From: Cordilura impudica
Taxonomy: Eukaryota; Arthropoda; Insecta; Diptera; Scathophagidae
Assembly (NCBI GenBank): GCA_963682025.1
Contig: OY821521.1
Span: 119,079,520 to 119,143,519, forward strand
Reading direction: 5' to 3'
Length of the DNA: 64,000 nucleotides
The notes under the pieces were generated by a model that ran no database searches, was not told the origin of the DNA, and worked only from the letters and a program-made list of their open reading frames with translations. This document shows positions 9,300 through 21,745 of the stretch, one piece after another. Made by a program: the position numbers and the translations under genes. The number at the start of each line of letters is the position of its first letter. Within the stretch, counting starts at the first letter, position 1.

Positions 9300-12200
9300 T
9301 TATTGCTTCATGTCCTTCGCGTGGAAAATGCCAAGATTCTTGCCTTGAAGCGTTTCTATTTCGTACATATTATTGCCTACGATTTTAAGAACTCTACCTT
9401 TCCGGAATTTTGGAGCAAATTTGGCATTAAAGTTTTTCTTAAAGTCACTTTGGACGAAATTTCGGAGGAACACTTCTTGCCCTGTTGTGAATTTAACTTC
9501 CCTGCTTCGTTTATTGTATTGTTTTTCTCCCTTTTCGTACGCTTTGTGTAAATTTTCTTTAATGGACTGACGAATTAATAGTAACCTATCTTTTCTTTCC
9601 AGGATGTCTATCTCCGCATCGCCCAGAGCTTGCAATTTTCTGGCCAATTCATATTCGGGACCACAGTTGTACATTTGTTGGCCAAAAACAGCACGATAAG
9701 GGCTTGTACCTATAGCTTCATGCACGGCACTTCTTAACGCACATTCAATATCGGATAGATGCATATCCCAATCACGATGATCGCCACTGAGGTATGCTCT
9801 AATGCCTGCTAATACGGATTGATTCACCCGTTCCGATGCATTTGACTGTGGGGCATACACCGCTGTTTTAATATGGTGAATCTTATAAGATTTAATCATT
9901 TGTTGAAAATCTTTGGAAATAAACTGTTTTCCATTATCCGAGTGTATTACCGCCGGCGTACCAAACGTATGAAAAACGTACCTTACCAGATAATCCACTA
10001 CCTGTTTTGACGTAGCTTCTTTCATCGGTTTCAAGAAAACAAATTTTGAAAAATGATCTAAAACTACGAAGACGTACGCATTGCCGCATTTAGAGCGAGG
10101 ATATTTACCTAAGAAATCAATGTAAAGTTTTTGAAAAGGACGTTCGGTTACCACTTCATTCCCCATTCTTGGCCTCATTTCAAAATTTGATGATTTTGTT
10201 TCTTTACAGGTTCTACAATTTCTGACGTAATTTTTGACATGCGTCACCATTTTAGGCCAATAATAATACTGTCCAATTCGGTGCAACGTTTTGGATATAC
10301 CACCATGACAAGCTGTCTCCTCGTCATGATATTTCGAAATTATCGTGGTGATCAAATTTTCCGGTAACCACAGCTTCCATTCCAGACCGCCGTCGTCTTT
10401 GGAAAATCGCGTTTTTTTGTAAATAACACCATTTTCAATTTTCAAATCGGGTAAGCAGTTTTTATATTCCTCTATGGTATGTACAATTTCTTTATATTCT
10501 GGCGAGTCAAATTCGGTAGTTTCAAATCCTAATATGTCTATTTCTTCTATTACAGGTTCCGACTCATCCACTGCCCTTGATAACATATCGGCAACTACAT
10601 TCTCTGAACCTTTTCTGTGTTCAATATTAAAATTATATGCTTGGAGTTGTAGAGACCAGCGCGCCAAACGGCCGCTTAAATCTTTCAGGCTAATAAGCCA
10701 TTTCAAACTGGCATGATCTGTAATAATCGTAAATTCCATCAGCTCAATATATGGGCGGAATCTTTTGACCGCCAGTACTGCCGCTAAACACTCCTTCTCC
10801 GTTACGGTGTAGTTTAGTTGCGCACCATTTAACTTCTGAGAGTAGAAAGCAACGGGCCTGTCGTTATTCTCTTCATCTTTCTGGAACAATACTGCACCAA
10901 CACCAATATGTGAGGCGTCACATTGCACAAAAAACGGTCGTTTAAAATCCGGATGTACTAATACAGGTGCTGTTGTCAGTGCCCTTTTTAATTCGAAAAA
11001 TGCTTGGAGTGCTGCATCTGTCATGCAAAATTTTATACCTTTTTTCAAAGTGTCACTTAAGGGAGTCGATATACTGGCAAAGTCTTTGATAAAACGCCGA
11101 TACCAGCCGGCAGTACCCAAGAAACTACGGACTTGTCTCGGCGTCTTTGGTATGGGTATATTATCAATGGCTTCGACCTTTCCCGAATCAGTCCGAAGAG
11201 TACCTCCTCCTATCACAAAACCAAGGTAGTTTAATTCCTTAAAACAAAATATACTTTTATTCATCCCTATTGTTAAATTTGCTTTACTCAAACAGGTAGC
11301 CACTTCTTTCAACAAAAACATATGGTAATCAAAATCTTTGGATATAATCAGTAGGTCGTCCAAGTAAATAAATACGTTGTTTTTCAACTTCTGTGGGATG
11401 ACTTTATCCATAAGTCTACACAGTCGTTGGGCCGCATTACAGAGACCAAAAGGCATTACTGTATATTGGTAATGAGGCCTACCTGGAATTGTGAATGCCG
11501 TTAGTTCTCTACACTTCGGTTCCAACTCTATCTGCCAGAACGCATATTTAAGGTCTACACTACTAATGAATATGGTTTCATCTATCCTACTCAAAATACC
11601 TTCAATATTCTGGATCGGATACGCATCTTTAATTGTTAAATCATTAAGTTTTCTGGCATCAAGACAAAGTCTATTCTTTCCGGGTCTAGATACTAACGTG
11701 ACCCTATTATTTCAGGGGCTTTCACTTTCTTCAATTACTCCGAGTTTCAACATATTGTCTATCTCTTCATATAATAGATCCGGAACTTTCTGAGATACTG
11801 GGTAATGTCGATCTTTAAATGGTACTGCACCCGAAATTAATTGGATATGATGTTTTTCCAAGGGAGTCTTTCCTAGGCCTTCTCTTTCGAATGTCTTAAA
11901 CATATTTTTAATCTCTTGTAGTTTTTGTTCTTGCTGCTGAGTTAAAATATGCTGCTCTATGTTTTGTTTAGTGGCGCTTTTCATTTCTCGCGTTATCTTT
12001 TCTACATCTATTTCATTAACATCCAAAATTTCAGGTGCTAATTCAAATGACCTCCAAAAATCAATACCCAAGTAGGCAATCTGTTCCAGTGAAGGACACA
12101 AGTAAAATTGGATCTCTTTTTCTAAGTCACGGTATTTAACTAAAACTTTTATTTTGCCATTAACCTTATGTGCTCTACCAGCAGCTGTCCTTACATTCGA

Positions 12201-12619
12201 AATATATCTATCTGCTTTGACGCCTATTTCTTCCAGTAACTCATAACAACCCTTACCTAATAAACTCACTGACGCGCCAGTATCTAATAATCCCTTTATT
12301 TTTTATCTTTCAGAATAATCTCTGCGAACACTCTGGGATCTCCATTATCAACGGCTTCAACAGATGAATTAATAGATTCTCTTAAAGCTCTTCTTTCATC
12401 AAAACGTTTTCTTGCCTTAAGAAACTTTCCCGATGGGGGCTTAGGAGCCTTGGAATCATCTTGCCCAAAAATACGTTTTCTAACTTCTATGTAATTTCTT
12501 AATCTTTCCTCATAAGTTTTGTGAACTAATGGTTGACGTTTTAAATAGGGTAAAGTGTGTATTTTATCATTTTGTTTTATAATTCTAACGTTATTAATTT
12601 CTTTCAGTGCTTCAGTCAT
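9300..12619 (-). pseudogene. pol: Ty3/gypsy pol, copy 2 (protease, RT, RNase H, integrase)
   Basis: Domains in order: an N-terminal extension from ATG 12,619; aspartic protease with DTGAS near 12,284-12,270; RT with FGLCNA and the YLDD catalytic box; RNase H (QCDASHIGVGAVL); an HHCC zinc-binding region (HDEETACHGG to CRTCK); and integrase with the first Asp in YIDFLGKYP, second Asp in HSDNGKQF and a glutamate in SERVNQSV. The last 764 codons (11,594 to 9,300) are uninterrupted, so the RT core through integrase is intact in reading frame. Upstream breaks are TAA 12,298-12,296 with the frame change, and TGA 11,714-11,712 in the RT N-terminus. There is no chromodomain; the C-terminus ends shortly after a DNA-binding-like stretch. 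Confidence 0.9.
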
Positions 12620-12624
12620 AGTCC

Positions 12625-14383
12625 CTACACTCCGGGTGTTGTTGCGGACGTCTGTGTGGAGCGTGATTCGCCCGCTTTCATCATGCTCCGACGTTGGTTT
12701 TCCGGCCTACAGTTTGGACACTTCGGAGTAACCGTTCGTTCTAACCCGCATTTGAAACAGAATATGTTTCGCACGGTTGACTCACATTCCATATATGTGT
12801 GCCCGGAAAGTTTACAGTTCCAACACTTGACCTCCCTTTTTTCCCGAAAAGCAACTGCATCGACAGCCTATAGATTAGCGTCGTAATCACCCTCTTGTAT
12901 ATTGACATTGTAATTTTCATTAAAAACTTCATTAACATGTTGACGGTTTGGGAATCGCATATTTTGTGGCGGTGGGACTGGCCTGACATCCCGTTTAGGA
13001 AATCTTATTTCTATTTCCTTACACTCTTCCCTCAACAGCTCCAGACGATATATTGTGATAGGATAAATCATTTTTGCCAGATTCTCCTTAATATTTCTCT
13101 TCATAATCTTAATCATTTCATAATCTGGAATCTGTGTTCTTAATCTTGACCGCAATGTCAACATGGTATGGAAATACGAATCAATTGATTCGCCTATATT
13201 TTGTTTCCTTTCAACCAATTCTCTCATGGCCTCAAAATCGCTACGGGTAGATTGGTATTGTTTTAGAAGACTAAACCGCAAAGTGGGCCAATCTAACGTT
13301 TTATTTCTATACTCGCCCTCTATTCCGGCAATATTCTGAACCGCTGTAGTATTGTCAAAGTTCTGCACAAATAACCAATACCAGTCTTTCGGGTGTCCCT
13401 TCAAGAAAACATGAAAATCTCTTAATACCTCCTTCCAAGGAATTCCATAATGAGCTTGTAGATATTCTATACGGAATATAAAATCTTCTATAGTAGGAGT
13501 ACGGCTAACTCCATCAAAAATTAAGTTCCACTTATCAATTCGAATATTTCCCTGTACTGGTTCCACGTACCTATTATTAACTTGATTTGAAAAAATGGAC
13601 CAGTGGTTAAAATATCAGAAAAGCACCGAGCTTCATCCGCAGACTGTTGGTTGTGACCATTGTTACTGGGTGGAACCTGGTGAGACCTATTCTGAGGATA
13701 TGGCTGACCGTTATCATTCGATAGAATTTGTTGTCGGTAAATATTATGAGGAAATAAGTTATCTGCCTCTCCCACATTCGCCCCATTCCTACTAACACTA
13801 TTTTGTCTCGACCTACTGCTAACAGAATCAGTTTCTACTGGGTACTCATTTGCACTGTTAGATTTTTTTATTGGTTTTATAACCTCGTTTATGTCCTTCA
13901 TGAGAACTTTAAAACCTTCCTGCATAGTGGACAAAACAAGCTTTGACATTTCTACTCTCAAATTTTCGCTGGCTTTCTTCATAGCATCGTTGACAGCTGA
14001 TTCGATTTCTCGTTGACCTTCTTTACTCTGACCTGTTTCTCTATTTTCAGTCATATCAATTAACGGTGCCCTCTCAATATTCACCAGCGGTGGATTCGCT
14101 GACCTTCCTGCGTGTGGAACTAGATCTCCTAGTTGATCAATCGGGTAAGTATTTTCCCTTACATTATTCTTTGAAATTGTTCCAGATATGTCTCTAATAT
14201 TTGGGTTATTATAAATTGATGCTCTTCTAGGTGTTTGTTCTACCTCAACTGACCTCTCCCTGTCAAACTCTAAACTTCTTTGTGACCTAAGCCTGATATG
14301 TTCGTTGTAGGTGAGTGTTGAACTACTGACGAGCGACCAACAAAAATGTGTGCACCAGCTTGTTCCTCTGGATTTAGCGACAT
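12625..14383 (-). pseudogene. gag: Ty3/gypsy gag, copy 2 (broken)
   Basis: It starts at ATG 14,383 and ends at TAG 12,627-12,625. As in copy 1, there is a frame change early in the matrix-like region, another in a T-run before the capsid, a TAG (12,870-12,868) between capsid and nucleocapsid, and one canonical plus one histidine-less zinc knuckle. Differences from copy 1 are few, for example isoleucine for leucine near capsid residue 124. Shared breaks argue that the lesions pre-date the duplication. Confidence 0.8.
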
Positions 14384-15000
14384 TTTGAATTATAAAAATG
14401 AGTGGTTTTCAAAAAAAACGTAAAATAATAATACAAAAATATATATATAATGAGATTTAAAAGTACTATATTAATAATTTAAAATAAAGTCTTTAATACA
14501 ATTACACAATTTTCTCAATACAACAAATTTGGTGTGTTAACATGTACTTATATCTAGGTGACCATTAATACTACGGATAAATATTATCCTTATGCTAGTT
14601 TCCTATAAAATCTATTTCACAGCTATTTATTGCACAAAAAAAATTTAAAAATGTCAAAAAAAAAAAACAAAAACCCACCCTTCTAACCTATATTGCATTA
14701 CTCCCTTGTAAAAAAAATACAAAAAAAAAACAGTGCTACAAAAGCTCTATTGTTGGCATTGGCCACTGTTTTCTATATAAAATAAAGGTCTTAATTTTAT
14801 TTCCTATTGAAGCTAAAAAATTAGTAAGGTACTAAAAAACGGACGGACATTTAAACACAAAAACCACTTTGAACATCTATTTGCTAATCTTCCCATGAAC
14901 GTCATGCAATTGTTCTATTATCGTTAATGAACAAGTCACTTAAAACATGAAAGATACTTAGGAAGACCATCAAAAGATTTAATACTTTTTTTTTTTTTTT

Positions 15001-15012
15001 CATTGGGCGCCA
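15001..15012 (-). promoter_or_regulatory. Inner primer-binding-site-like copy, gypsy copy 2
   Basis: The minus-strand sequence is TGGCGCCCAATG, the same arrangement as in copy 1, 411 bp from the outer site. Its presence in both copies shows the doubled site is a property of the source element. Confidence 0.55.
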
Positions 15013-15411
15013 TATTGTTGCATGTCCCTACGGACCTTCATCCTAAACTATTTAATCTACTACTGCATGGGTAAGTATATAAACTAATATCACAGACACG
15101 ACAACAAAAAAAAATGCAAAAAAAAACTTTGATAAATTAATAAGATATCATACTTCTTAAGTTCCACTGTAGTCATGCTATTGGCCTATTACTTTTTGAT
15201 AATGGTCAAGCCACTATACACTGAAATTTCAGAAGAAAGTTTATCTTTTAGATATTATTTACAAAAAATGATCTTTCGGGGGACATCCACTTGAAGTTGC
15301 TTTTCAAATCTCATGACTTTCATGCTATTGGCTTAAACTATGACCAAGCCACTAGTTATCACGAAACAAAAACAATTTCACTTTTTTGGGATTCCTTATA
15401 TTAACTTTTAT

Positions 15412-15423
15412 CGTTGGGCGCCA
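15412..15423 (-). promoter_or_regulatory. Outer primer-binding site, gypsy copy 2
   Basis: TGGCGCCCAACG on the minus strand directly follows the LTR end CATGCAACAATA. It resembles a tRNA-Lys complement. Confidence 0.7.
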
Positions 15424-18350
15424 TATTGTTGCATGTCCCTTTTCACACGTCCCGGAAGTGAAGTTTTGGCCGACTAGCTCACCGACGATATGGGGGGTAC
15501 GACCAATCACTAACGGCAAAGGACCGAACAATAACATTTATAAAATACAAAACAAAAAAAAAATAAATACATTAACCACGAACTTACATTTATACCTAAC
15601 AAAAAAACTAACCATCAAAAAACTCTCACTACCAACCGGACGGGCAAACCTGACCCGGACAATTTTAATAAAGGACAAAAGATCTGATTAGTCCCCCTAG
15701 CTGCCCGCCCTACCTGGTAATCGCTACATAAAATTCAGACGATTACCCCACATTCAAAAACTGGTCACCTTACAGATACTTACGTTAACACACCATTATG
15801 AAAATTTAGCCGGACATCATCTCCCTTGATGTTCAGCCAATTAAAAAAATTTTAATTATATAATATACAATTAACATTTAATATAAACAATTATTGTTAC
15901 AATTAAACTGTTTTTATATCCTATGCTAATCAAAAAAAAAACTTATATAATGTAAAAAAAATTATTACCTTAAATGCTACCCGAATATGTATGTATATGA
16001 ACAATAACAGATCATTTGAATAAATTTAACAATGTTTTTTTTTTTTTTATTACTAATTAGTCTTATTGCCTTATGAAATTTCAACTTCTATATATATATA
16101 TGTATCCTTAATTTCTTTTTTTTTTTTTTTCTTTTTACTTTCTTTTATAGGGTTCAAATCTTTTCCCATTTTTTTTCTCTGAATTTCAGAATCTTAACGG
16201 AAATCCACACTAACTTATTCCTAAAGGAGCTCCCTGAGGACAGTTCTATCGGTTAATACACCTATCTATTCTTTTACACACCAACCCGACAAAGATGTGC
16301 ACCCTATGCGTATGTAATTTATTTTATTCTTTCCTTTCTTTATATATATATATCAGTTTTCCTTTTCTTTTTAGAATATTACTCTTTCAAGGCGCTGGAT
16401 TTACAATTATACATATAGAAATTATACCACTAATACTACAAAAAGAAATACTATTAAGCTAGCTTAATCTACCTAATTATGACAATATTTTAACATCCCT
16501 TAATATCTTCTGCTTTAAATTTTAATACAACCTTTTTTTTTTTTAAACACAGTTTTTGATACAAGCTATATTTACACAAACATTTTTATATTTAATTTCA
16601 TTTTCAAGGTACGTATGAATGTATTAAACAACAAAACAATAAACCAGTGAAAACACCTTTATCAACTTAACAGGATTTATTTTCTTCCTTGGCTTCAGTT
16701 CTAATATCAAAATCAATGACAAGCTTTATATTTATATTGAACACCTGTGTCACTTTGATTTGAAAGGCTCGTTTGTTCGCCCAAAAATAAAATTATATAG
16801 AAGACTTATCATACCTGGCTACGCCATGGACCTTTTACTTTTCAGATTTTTAGAGATGATGCAGGAATTATATCAGTTGACCGCTCACTTTTGCAGCTGC
16901 CGTCCTTTGCAATCATAAAACGAGGACGAAATCGCCTAGGTCCTTCTCAACTAACCTTCCAAAAGTTGTTAGCTATTCTCGTTCTCACCTTCTGCTCCAA
17001 ACGAAAATGTTTCCTACTAGTAGGAGTTGATGGTGTAGCCAGGCCTATATTTATATATTTATTATTTATAATTCACTGCTATCACTTTCTTTCTCAAAAA
17101 AAATATCTTTTAAACTTACTTTATAATTAATCTTAAAACACTCATATAAATATACGTTCAATCGCACACTTTCACTAATTATTTTGTATGACCTTTTTGT
17201 TTCAGATTCGACTTAATACTGTCCTTTCTTTCGCTACAAAAATGTATTCAACTATCCTAATTATTCCCAAATTTTCCACAATTCCAACGGTCTATTTATT
17301 TCCACTTCATCTTTAAATCTATATACCTGGCAAAAGTCCCGCCAAAACTCCATCTTTTTCAATTCCATATTACACTACATAGTGCTATTACTCCGCCAAA
17401 AACTCCGTCTTTTTCAATTCCATAACAATATAAATATTTGGTAAAAATTCTTCCTTTCCTATACTTTCCACATTTAAATATACTTATCCGACCTTTCTTT
17501 GATCATTCCCCCACTTTATCTCCTCCTACCTACCAAATAACCGTCACAATCCATCCTTCACTCTACCGGGCGACCATACGATTTCATAGGGTTATATTTT
17601 CCATTCACAAATTTTACTTTTCAAAAATCAATTTTCCTATTTAAATATTTGCAATTTTGAATGGAAAATCCAACGCTGCGTTTTTTTTTTTATTTTACAA
17701 ATAATTTTGGAGTTGCCAATTCGATAGTAACTTTTTTTTTACCACCAATCACTACCACTTTGACACATATAATAAACCTACAAATAAAATCAACAGACGT
17801 AAACAACACATACAGATGGTAAGTAGATATCTGCTCTTTTTTTCTATATTATTTAATTAATAACTTTCTATTTTCAGATTCTCAACCAAGGACTGTTGCT
17901 GGAGTTGGGTAAGGACAATGTATCGTTCCACTTATTCTGTGTACTTACTAATATATTCATTCTTCATTTCTTTTCAGATCACCAATAAAGTGAGTCTGGG
18001 GCGAACTGCGGTTTTGGGCTCTGCCGCGTAATGTAGGTTCGCCCAATTAACAATAGTCGAACCCGGGACTCAGGTTGGAGTTGGTTACTCCACTGGCCGC
18101 AAACCTCTCCCTTAATAAAAGGAAAAAATTTTAAAGTGGCAGGGAATTGAGACCGGAGTCTTGCCCGCTCCCATAATCTGGTCTCTCCCTATTGAAACGG
18201 GACCCGGAGGTTTTAAAGTCCGATCCTTGGACTAGCAACCTTCCTCCCAACGACTCTTTCTAAAGGCTCCGGCACGCAAAATTTTTTTCCGTCATTGACT
18301 TAGAAAAATATTGCGTGTCTACCCCACCTGCAATAACAACTAGAATAATG
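15424..18350 (-). repeat. 5' LTR of gypsy copy 2
   Basis: It is nearly identical to 4,900-7,823, with scattered substitutions, homopolymer length changes and a small insertion near 17,149-17,172. A short AATAAA in CACCAATAAAG (near 17,987, plus strand) is present in both. The antisense open segment 16,867-17,130 corresponds to 6,341-6,610. Confidence 0.65.
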
Positions 18351-18405
18351 ATTTTTTTTTTCTTCTCTCCATGGTCCATCCGCTACAACTCGCTTGTTTT
18401 CGACG
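18351..18405 (-). repeat. Diverged relic of a gypsy 3' end upstream of copy 2
   Basis: Just outside the 5' LTR, similarity to 7,824-7,880 continues at a clearly lower level: a purine tract, an identical ATGGTCCATCCGCTACAA and a shared TTTTCGACG. Because the sequence beyond an LTR should be unrelated flank, this looks like the 3' end of a further, older copy that has otherwise been lost. Confidence 0.4.
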
Positions 18406-18429
18406 AACTGAAACTAAGGTTTAACTGAA

Positions 18430-19781
18430 CTAAGGTTTTAATACCAATAGCATCTGTTAATTGTTAATTGTCTTGTTTTTAATAGTTTCTGCATATGACT
18501 TTTTATTTTGTTTGCCATTTGCTTCTGTTATTACTTTTTTATATCTTTACATATTCTTTCATTATTTTCTTCGATCTTGTTACATATTTCTTTTTTTATT
18601 TTCAAATTCATTTACATGTTCACATAACTTTTTTATAGCATTTTTTTTCAAAAGATTTGTGAGCATTATCAATTTTTTTTAACCTGTCATATCGTTTTTC
18701 TATGCTTCTAGTAGTTGTTTAATTTCACTTTCGTTTTCTTTCAGAGACATTTTGAACTCATGTTTATTATCTTGAAGTGGACTTTTATTAAGGGTCCAGT
18801 AAGATCGTCATGTAGTGGATTTTTCATGAGGATAACATTGTTTTAAAATAAAAGTCCTTTATTTATTTTTATTTTATTAGTCTAAGGATATGTCTGGGTA
18901 AGACTAGTTCTTGAAAGAACTTCTTCTTCTAGACTGTCGATTAGAACTCTCCTCTTTATTCAACATTTCCTGCTTATGTATTAGAATACAATAGAGTTAT
19001 TAAGTGCTTTTCTAAAAGTCACTCTATAATAGTGTCTACTCTCTAAAATAACAAATAGTTTCTCTATACTATTAATCATGTATTAACTGTGTACATTTGT
19101 AACAGGCGATCATAGAAATTAGGGTGGTTTCTCATTATTAATATTTACGTCATATTTCATACATGAGTACAATTCCAAATAAACGAGTGGAATTGTACTG
19201 GTTAAAGTGCATACCGATACAATACACTGGAGTGTGTATTCCATACAGTTAGCATATGAAATCAAATCTAGTTGTTCTACATATCGATCAACCAACTCTA
19301 TCCGATTTCATTGCTTTGTACATTAACCCGCTCAGTCAAACAAACACACTGAGTCACTTGTCAACAACCGTTTGACCTACCCCAAGTATCCACTTGATAC
19401 TTTTCGTTCTATTTATTTGTCGCTAGCCAAATGTACGTGTGCATGTATATGTAGGTTTGTTTGTTGTATCGATTCGTTGTTACGGACACTTCATTGTGTT
19501 TACATTCATAAAATACGCACATATACGACATCTGTTAAGTTTTGTTTGTTTTTGTTTACATCGTCTTGTATATCTTTAAGTACTATATCAACATTTTGTG
19601 TATACTGCAGGCAGTCATCGCATATAAAACGCACAAAATTGTTTGATTTCACAATCTTTGCAGAGTATGGATCAATACCGGCACATTTTGTTGTACAATG
19701 ATACACTTTATTACATATACCCATACATCGTATTCCCGTTTACCCTCTTATTGCTGTTCTGCACTATTTGCATTCAACCAT
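18430..19781 (-). pseudogene. LINE X-family ORF1 remnant, split by an insertion
   Basis: The minus strand from ATG 19,781 is a diverged homologue of the ORF1 at 60,059-58,722. It shows a PHD-like Cys/His N-terminus (CNKVYHCTTKCAGID, then FVRFICDDCLQY) down to about 19,520. The coiled-coil part (ENESEIKQLLEA, LKKIDNAHK) resumes at about 18,770-18,430. There are several stops and frame breaks. The two halves are separated by about 0.7 kb of unrelated sequence. ORF1 proteins of this kind bind the LINE RNA. Confidence 0.65.
18790..19525 (-). repeat. Probable solo LTR inserted in the LINE ORF1 remnant
   Basis: This non-coding block of about 0.7 kb interrupts a recognisable ORF1 at a point with no gap in the protein homology. 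On the minus strand it begins near TGTCGTATATG and contains AATAAA signals near its end (GAATAAAGAGG, then AATAAATAAAGGAC) before AAAACA. Length, polyadenylation-like signals and the split ORF suggest a solo LTR, perhaps of BEL/Pao type. I could not define a target-site duplication. Confidence 0.3.
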
Positions 19782-19859
19782 TGGAGAATTTTATTAAAAA
19801 CAGAATTTGCCTAAAAAACACTATTTTGTATAATAACTATATCATCCACGAAAGGTAAT

Positions 19860-20480
19860 TTTATATTTTATGGTTTTTGATGTGTAAACATCTAAACGCG
19901 CAGGGGGGTAAATTTCAAAAACAGCGTAACATGTGAGCGTAAGATGTGAGTGGTAAGACAAACTCTGATTGAATTGGTGAAAAAATTATGATATGACAAC
20001 CTGTTTGAAAATTAAAAATGAAAAATATAAAATCAAAAAAAAATAAAAATAAAAAATGAAAAATATAAAATGAAAAATAAAAAATGAAAAATAAAAAATA
20101 AAAAATAAAAAATGAATAATAAAAAATTAAAACTAAAAAATTAAAAATAAAAAATGAAAAATGAGAAACTAAAATTAAAAATGAATAATGAAAAATAAGA
20201 AATGAAAAACGAAAAATAAAAAATTATTTTTCATTGAAAAATTAAAAAATTAAAAATTAAAAAAAAAATTAAAAATTAAAAACGAAAAGTTAAAAATAAA
20301 AAATAAAAAACGAAATATTAAAAATTAACGGGTTAAAATAATAAATAATAATAAATATTTTTATATTAACAGAGCACCTGCAGTTGATTGCTATAAGTGA
20401 TACGCTTTCTGTTTGATTTTAAGAAAGTGCTATAAAAAATCTTTAATTACTAGATGTTTACACGTCTCCCCTGCGATTGG
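19860..20480. repeat. A-rich low-complexity block with short inverted ends
   Basis: About 20,000-20,345 is a degenerate run of AAAAATGAAAAATAAAAA-like units. It is bracketed by GTGTAAACATCTA (about 19,881) and its inverse TAGATGTTTACAC (about 20,451), each near a G/C-rich CGCAGGGG-like stretch. This may be a small inverted-repeat element whose centre expanded. There is no coding potential. Confidence 0.4.
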
Positions 20481-20539
20481 ACTCACATGTTTTTTTTTTT
20501 AATAGTCCTATCAATTTTTTGAAACCAATTATTGTTTTA

Positions 20540-20930
20540 CTTAATTAATTAAATTTTCTTAATTGCGAAAAGCGTCTTCTTCGTTTGACGTTTACACTAT
20601 TGTACTATTAAATAAATATTTTGAAGGTAACAATTTGTTTAATGAAACTCAATCTGGCTTTAGACTTCACTATAGTTATGAATCCCTTTTAAATCTTGTT
20701 GTAACTCAATGGAAAACTGAAGTGGCAGATAAAAATTATCTGGTAGCAGTTTTCTTAAACTTGAAACGAGCATTTGAGACGATTAATAGAGAAATATTAA
20801 TGGAGTAGTTGAAAAAGTATGGAATAAAAAACGCTGAATTAAAATGGTTTAACAGTTACCTGGGAGGAAGAACTCAAAGAACAAAATTTGGAGATTTCGA
20901 ACTTAACAATTTAGTCGAAGTTAAATCGGT
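20540..20930 (+). pseudogene. LINE RT fragment (LINE X-like)
   Basis: The plus strand encodes part of a reverse transcriptase palm (NETQSGFR, then FLNLKRAFETINREI), a TAG, and then a matching continuation in another frame (KNAELKWFNSYLGGRTQ). It resembles the LINE X ORF2 segment FLDFKRAFETIDRDI. It is truncated on both sides and joined at about 20,930 to a different LINE fragment. Confidence 0.7.
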
Positions 20931-20934
20931 TCTA

Positions 20935-21745
20935 CTTTTGTTGAAAAATTAAAAGCCCCTGGGTTAGATGGCATAAATAGTATTAACTTAAAAAATGCCT
21001 GATTACTTTATATACTTTTATACTTTCTACTTTCTAACGATTTTTAAGATAGCAAAATTCATCCCAATTATTAAGCCGGGCAAAGATCCTAAATTACCGT
21101 CCAGCTACAGACCGATCAGCATTCTAAACCAATTAGATAAAGTATTTGAGAAAATTCTACAAAAGAAATTTTTAGACTTCTCTATTCAAAATATTATTAA
21201 CCCTCATCAATTTTGACTCCGCAAGGAACACTCTACTGTGCATCAAATAAAAAGAGTCGTTAATTTTCTTGAAATGAACATGAAAATCGTAAGAGTACAG
21301 GGGTTATCTTTCTTGATATAGAAAAAGCCTTTGATTCAATATGGCATGCTGGACTGGTATTTAAACTAAATTCCTTTAATTATCCAACGTACTTACGAAA
21401 GATAATAAAGAGTTTTTTAGATCAACGCTCATATATTGTATCCATAGATAACATGGTATCTAGTGATACACAAATTCCCAAGGGCCTACCACAAAGGTCG
21501 GTTTTATCACCTACACTATATTCGATATATACTCTATGTATCCGTTCAAAATAAAAATCTAAAAATAATCCACAACCTACTCCCCAGATATTCTACATAC
21601 GAACTGCATAATAACTTTAACCACACAATATTTAATTCATTTGCTAGAAAACGGACTCTTGTCATTTAATGAAAAATGCAGAATGTCCACTTATAGACAT
21701 AATAAGAAATTTGCTAAATAATCACTAATATACTCTCAGCCATGA
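20935..21745 (+). pseudogene. Jockey-like LINE RT fragment
   Basis: The RT begins in the fingers (KAPGLDGI, then AKFIPIIKPGKDPK and SSYRPISILNQLDKVFEKIL) and continues through the first palm aspartate (LDIEKAFDSIWHAGL) to a damaged PQG-like box. An internal deletion then removes the YADD region. The C-terminus resumes (KNLKIIHNLLPRYSTYEL). There are at least four frame breaks. The 3' end is near 21,745. It is closest in style to the LINE at 31,736-35,960. Confidence 0.7.

Larger units (their letters stand above)
7824..18350 (-). mobile_element. Ty3/gypsy retrotransposon, copy 2
   Basis: On the minus strand this is a 5' LTR (18,350 to 15,424), primer site, leader, gag (14,383 to 12,625), pol (12,619 to 9,300), a 1.45 kb 3' region and a purine tract, followed by the shared LTR. 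It is the same element as copy 1, in the same orientation and directly abutting it. Gag and pol carry the same stops and frame breaks as copy 1. That fits tandem duplication or LTR-mediated recombination of an already broken element better than two independent insertions. Confidence 0.85.

Noticed and set aside
9300..9570. Plus-strand ORFs overlapping the pol 3' end
   Set aside because: Shadows of the integrase C-terminus, which is strongly supported on the minus strand.
18461..18682. Hydrophobic plus-strand ORF resembling a membrane protein
   Set aside because: It is the antisense of the T-rich complement of a lysine/asparagine-rich LINE coiled coil; similar shadows occur over 50,722-51,353 and 57,655-57,992.
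20000..20345. Regularly spaced A-rich units, considered as CRISPR-like or satellite array
   Set aside because: Units vary in length and have no unique spacers; a degenerate poly-A/TAAAA tract in a eukaryotic repeat region.
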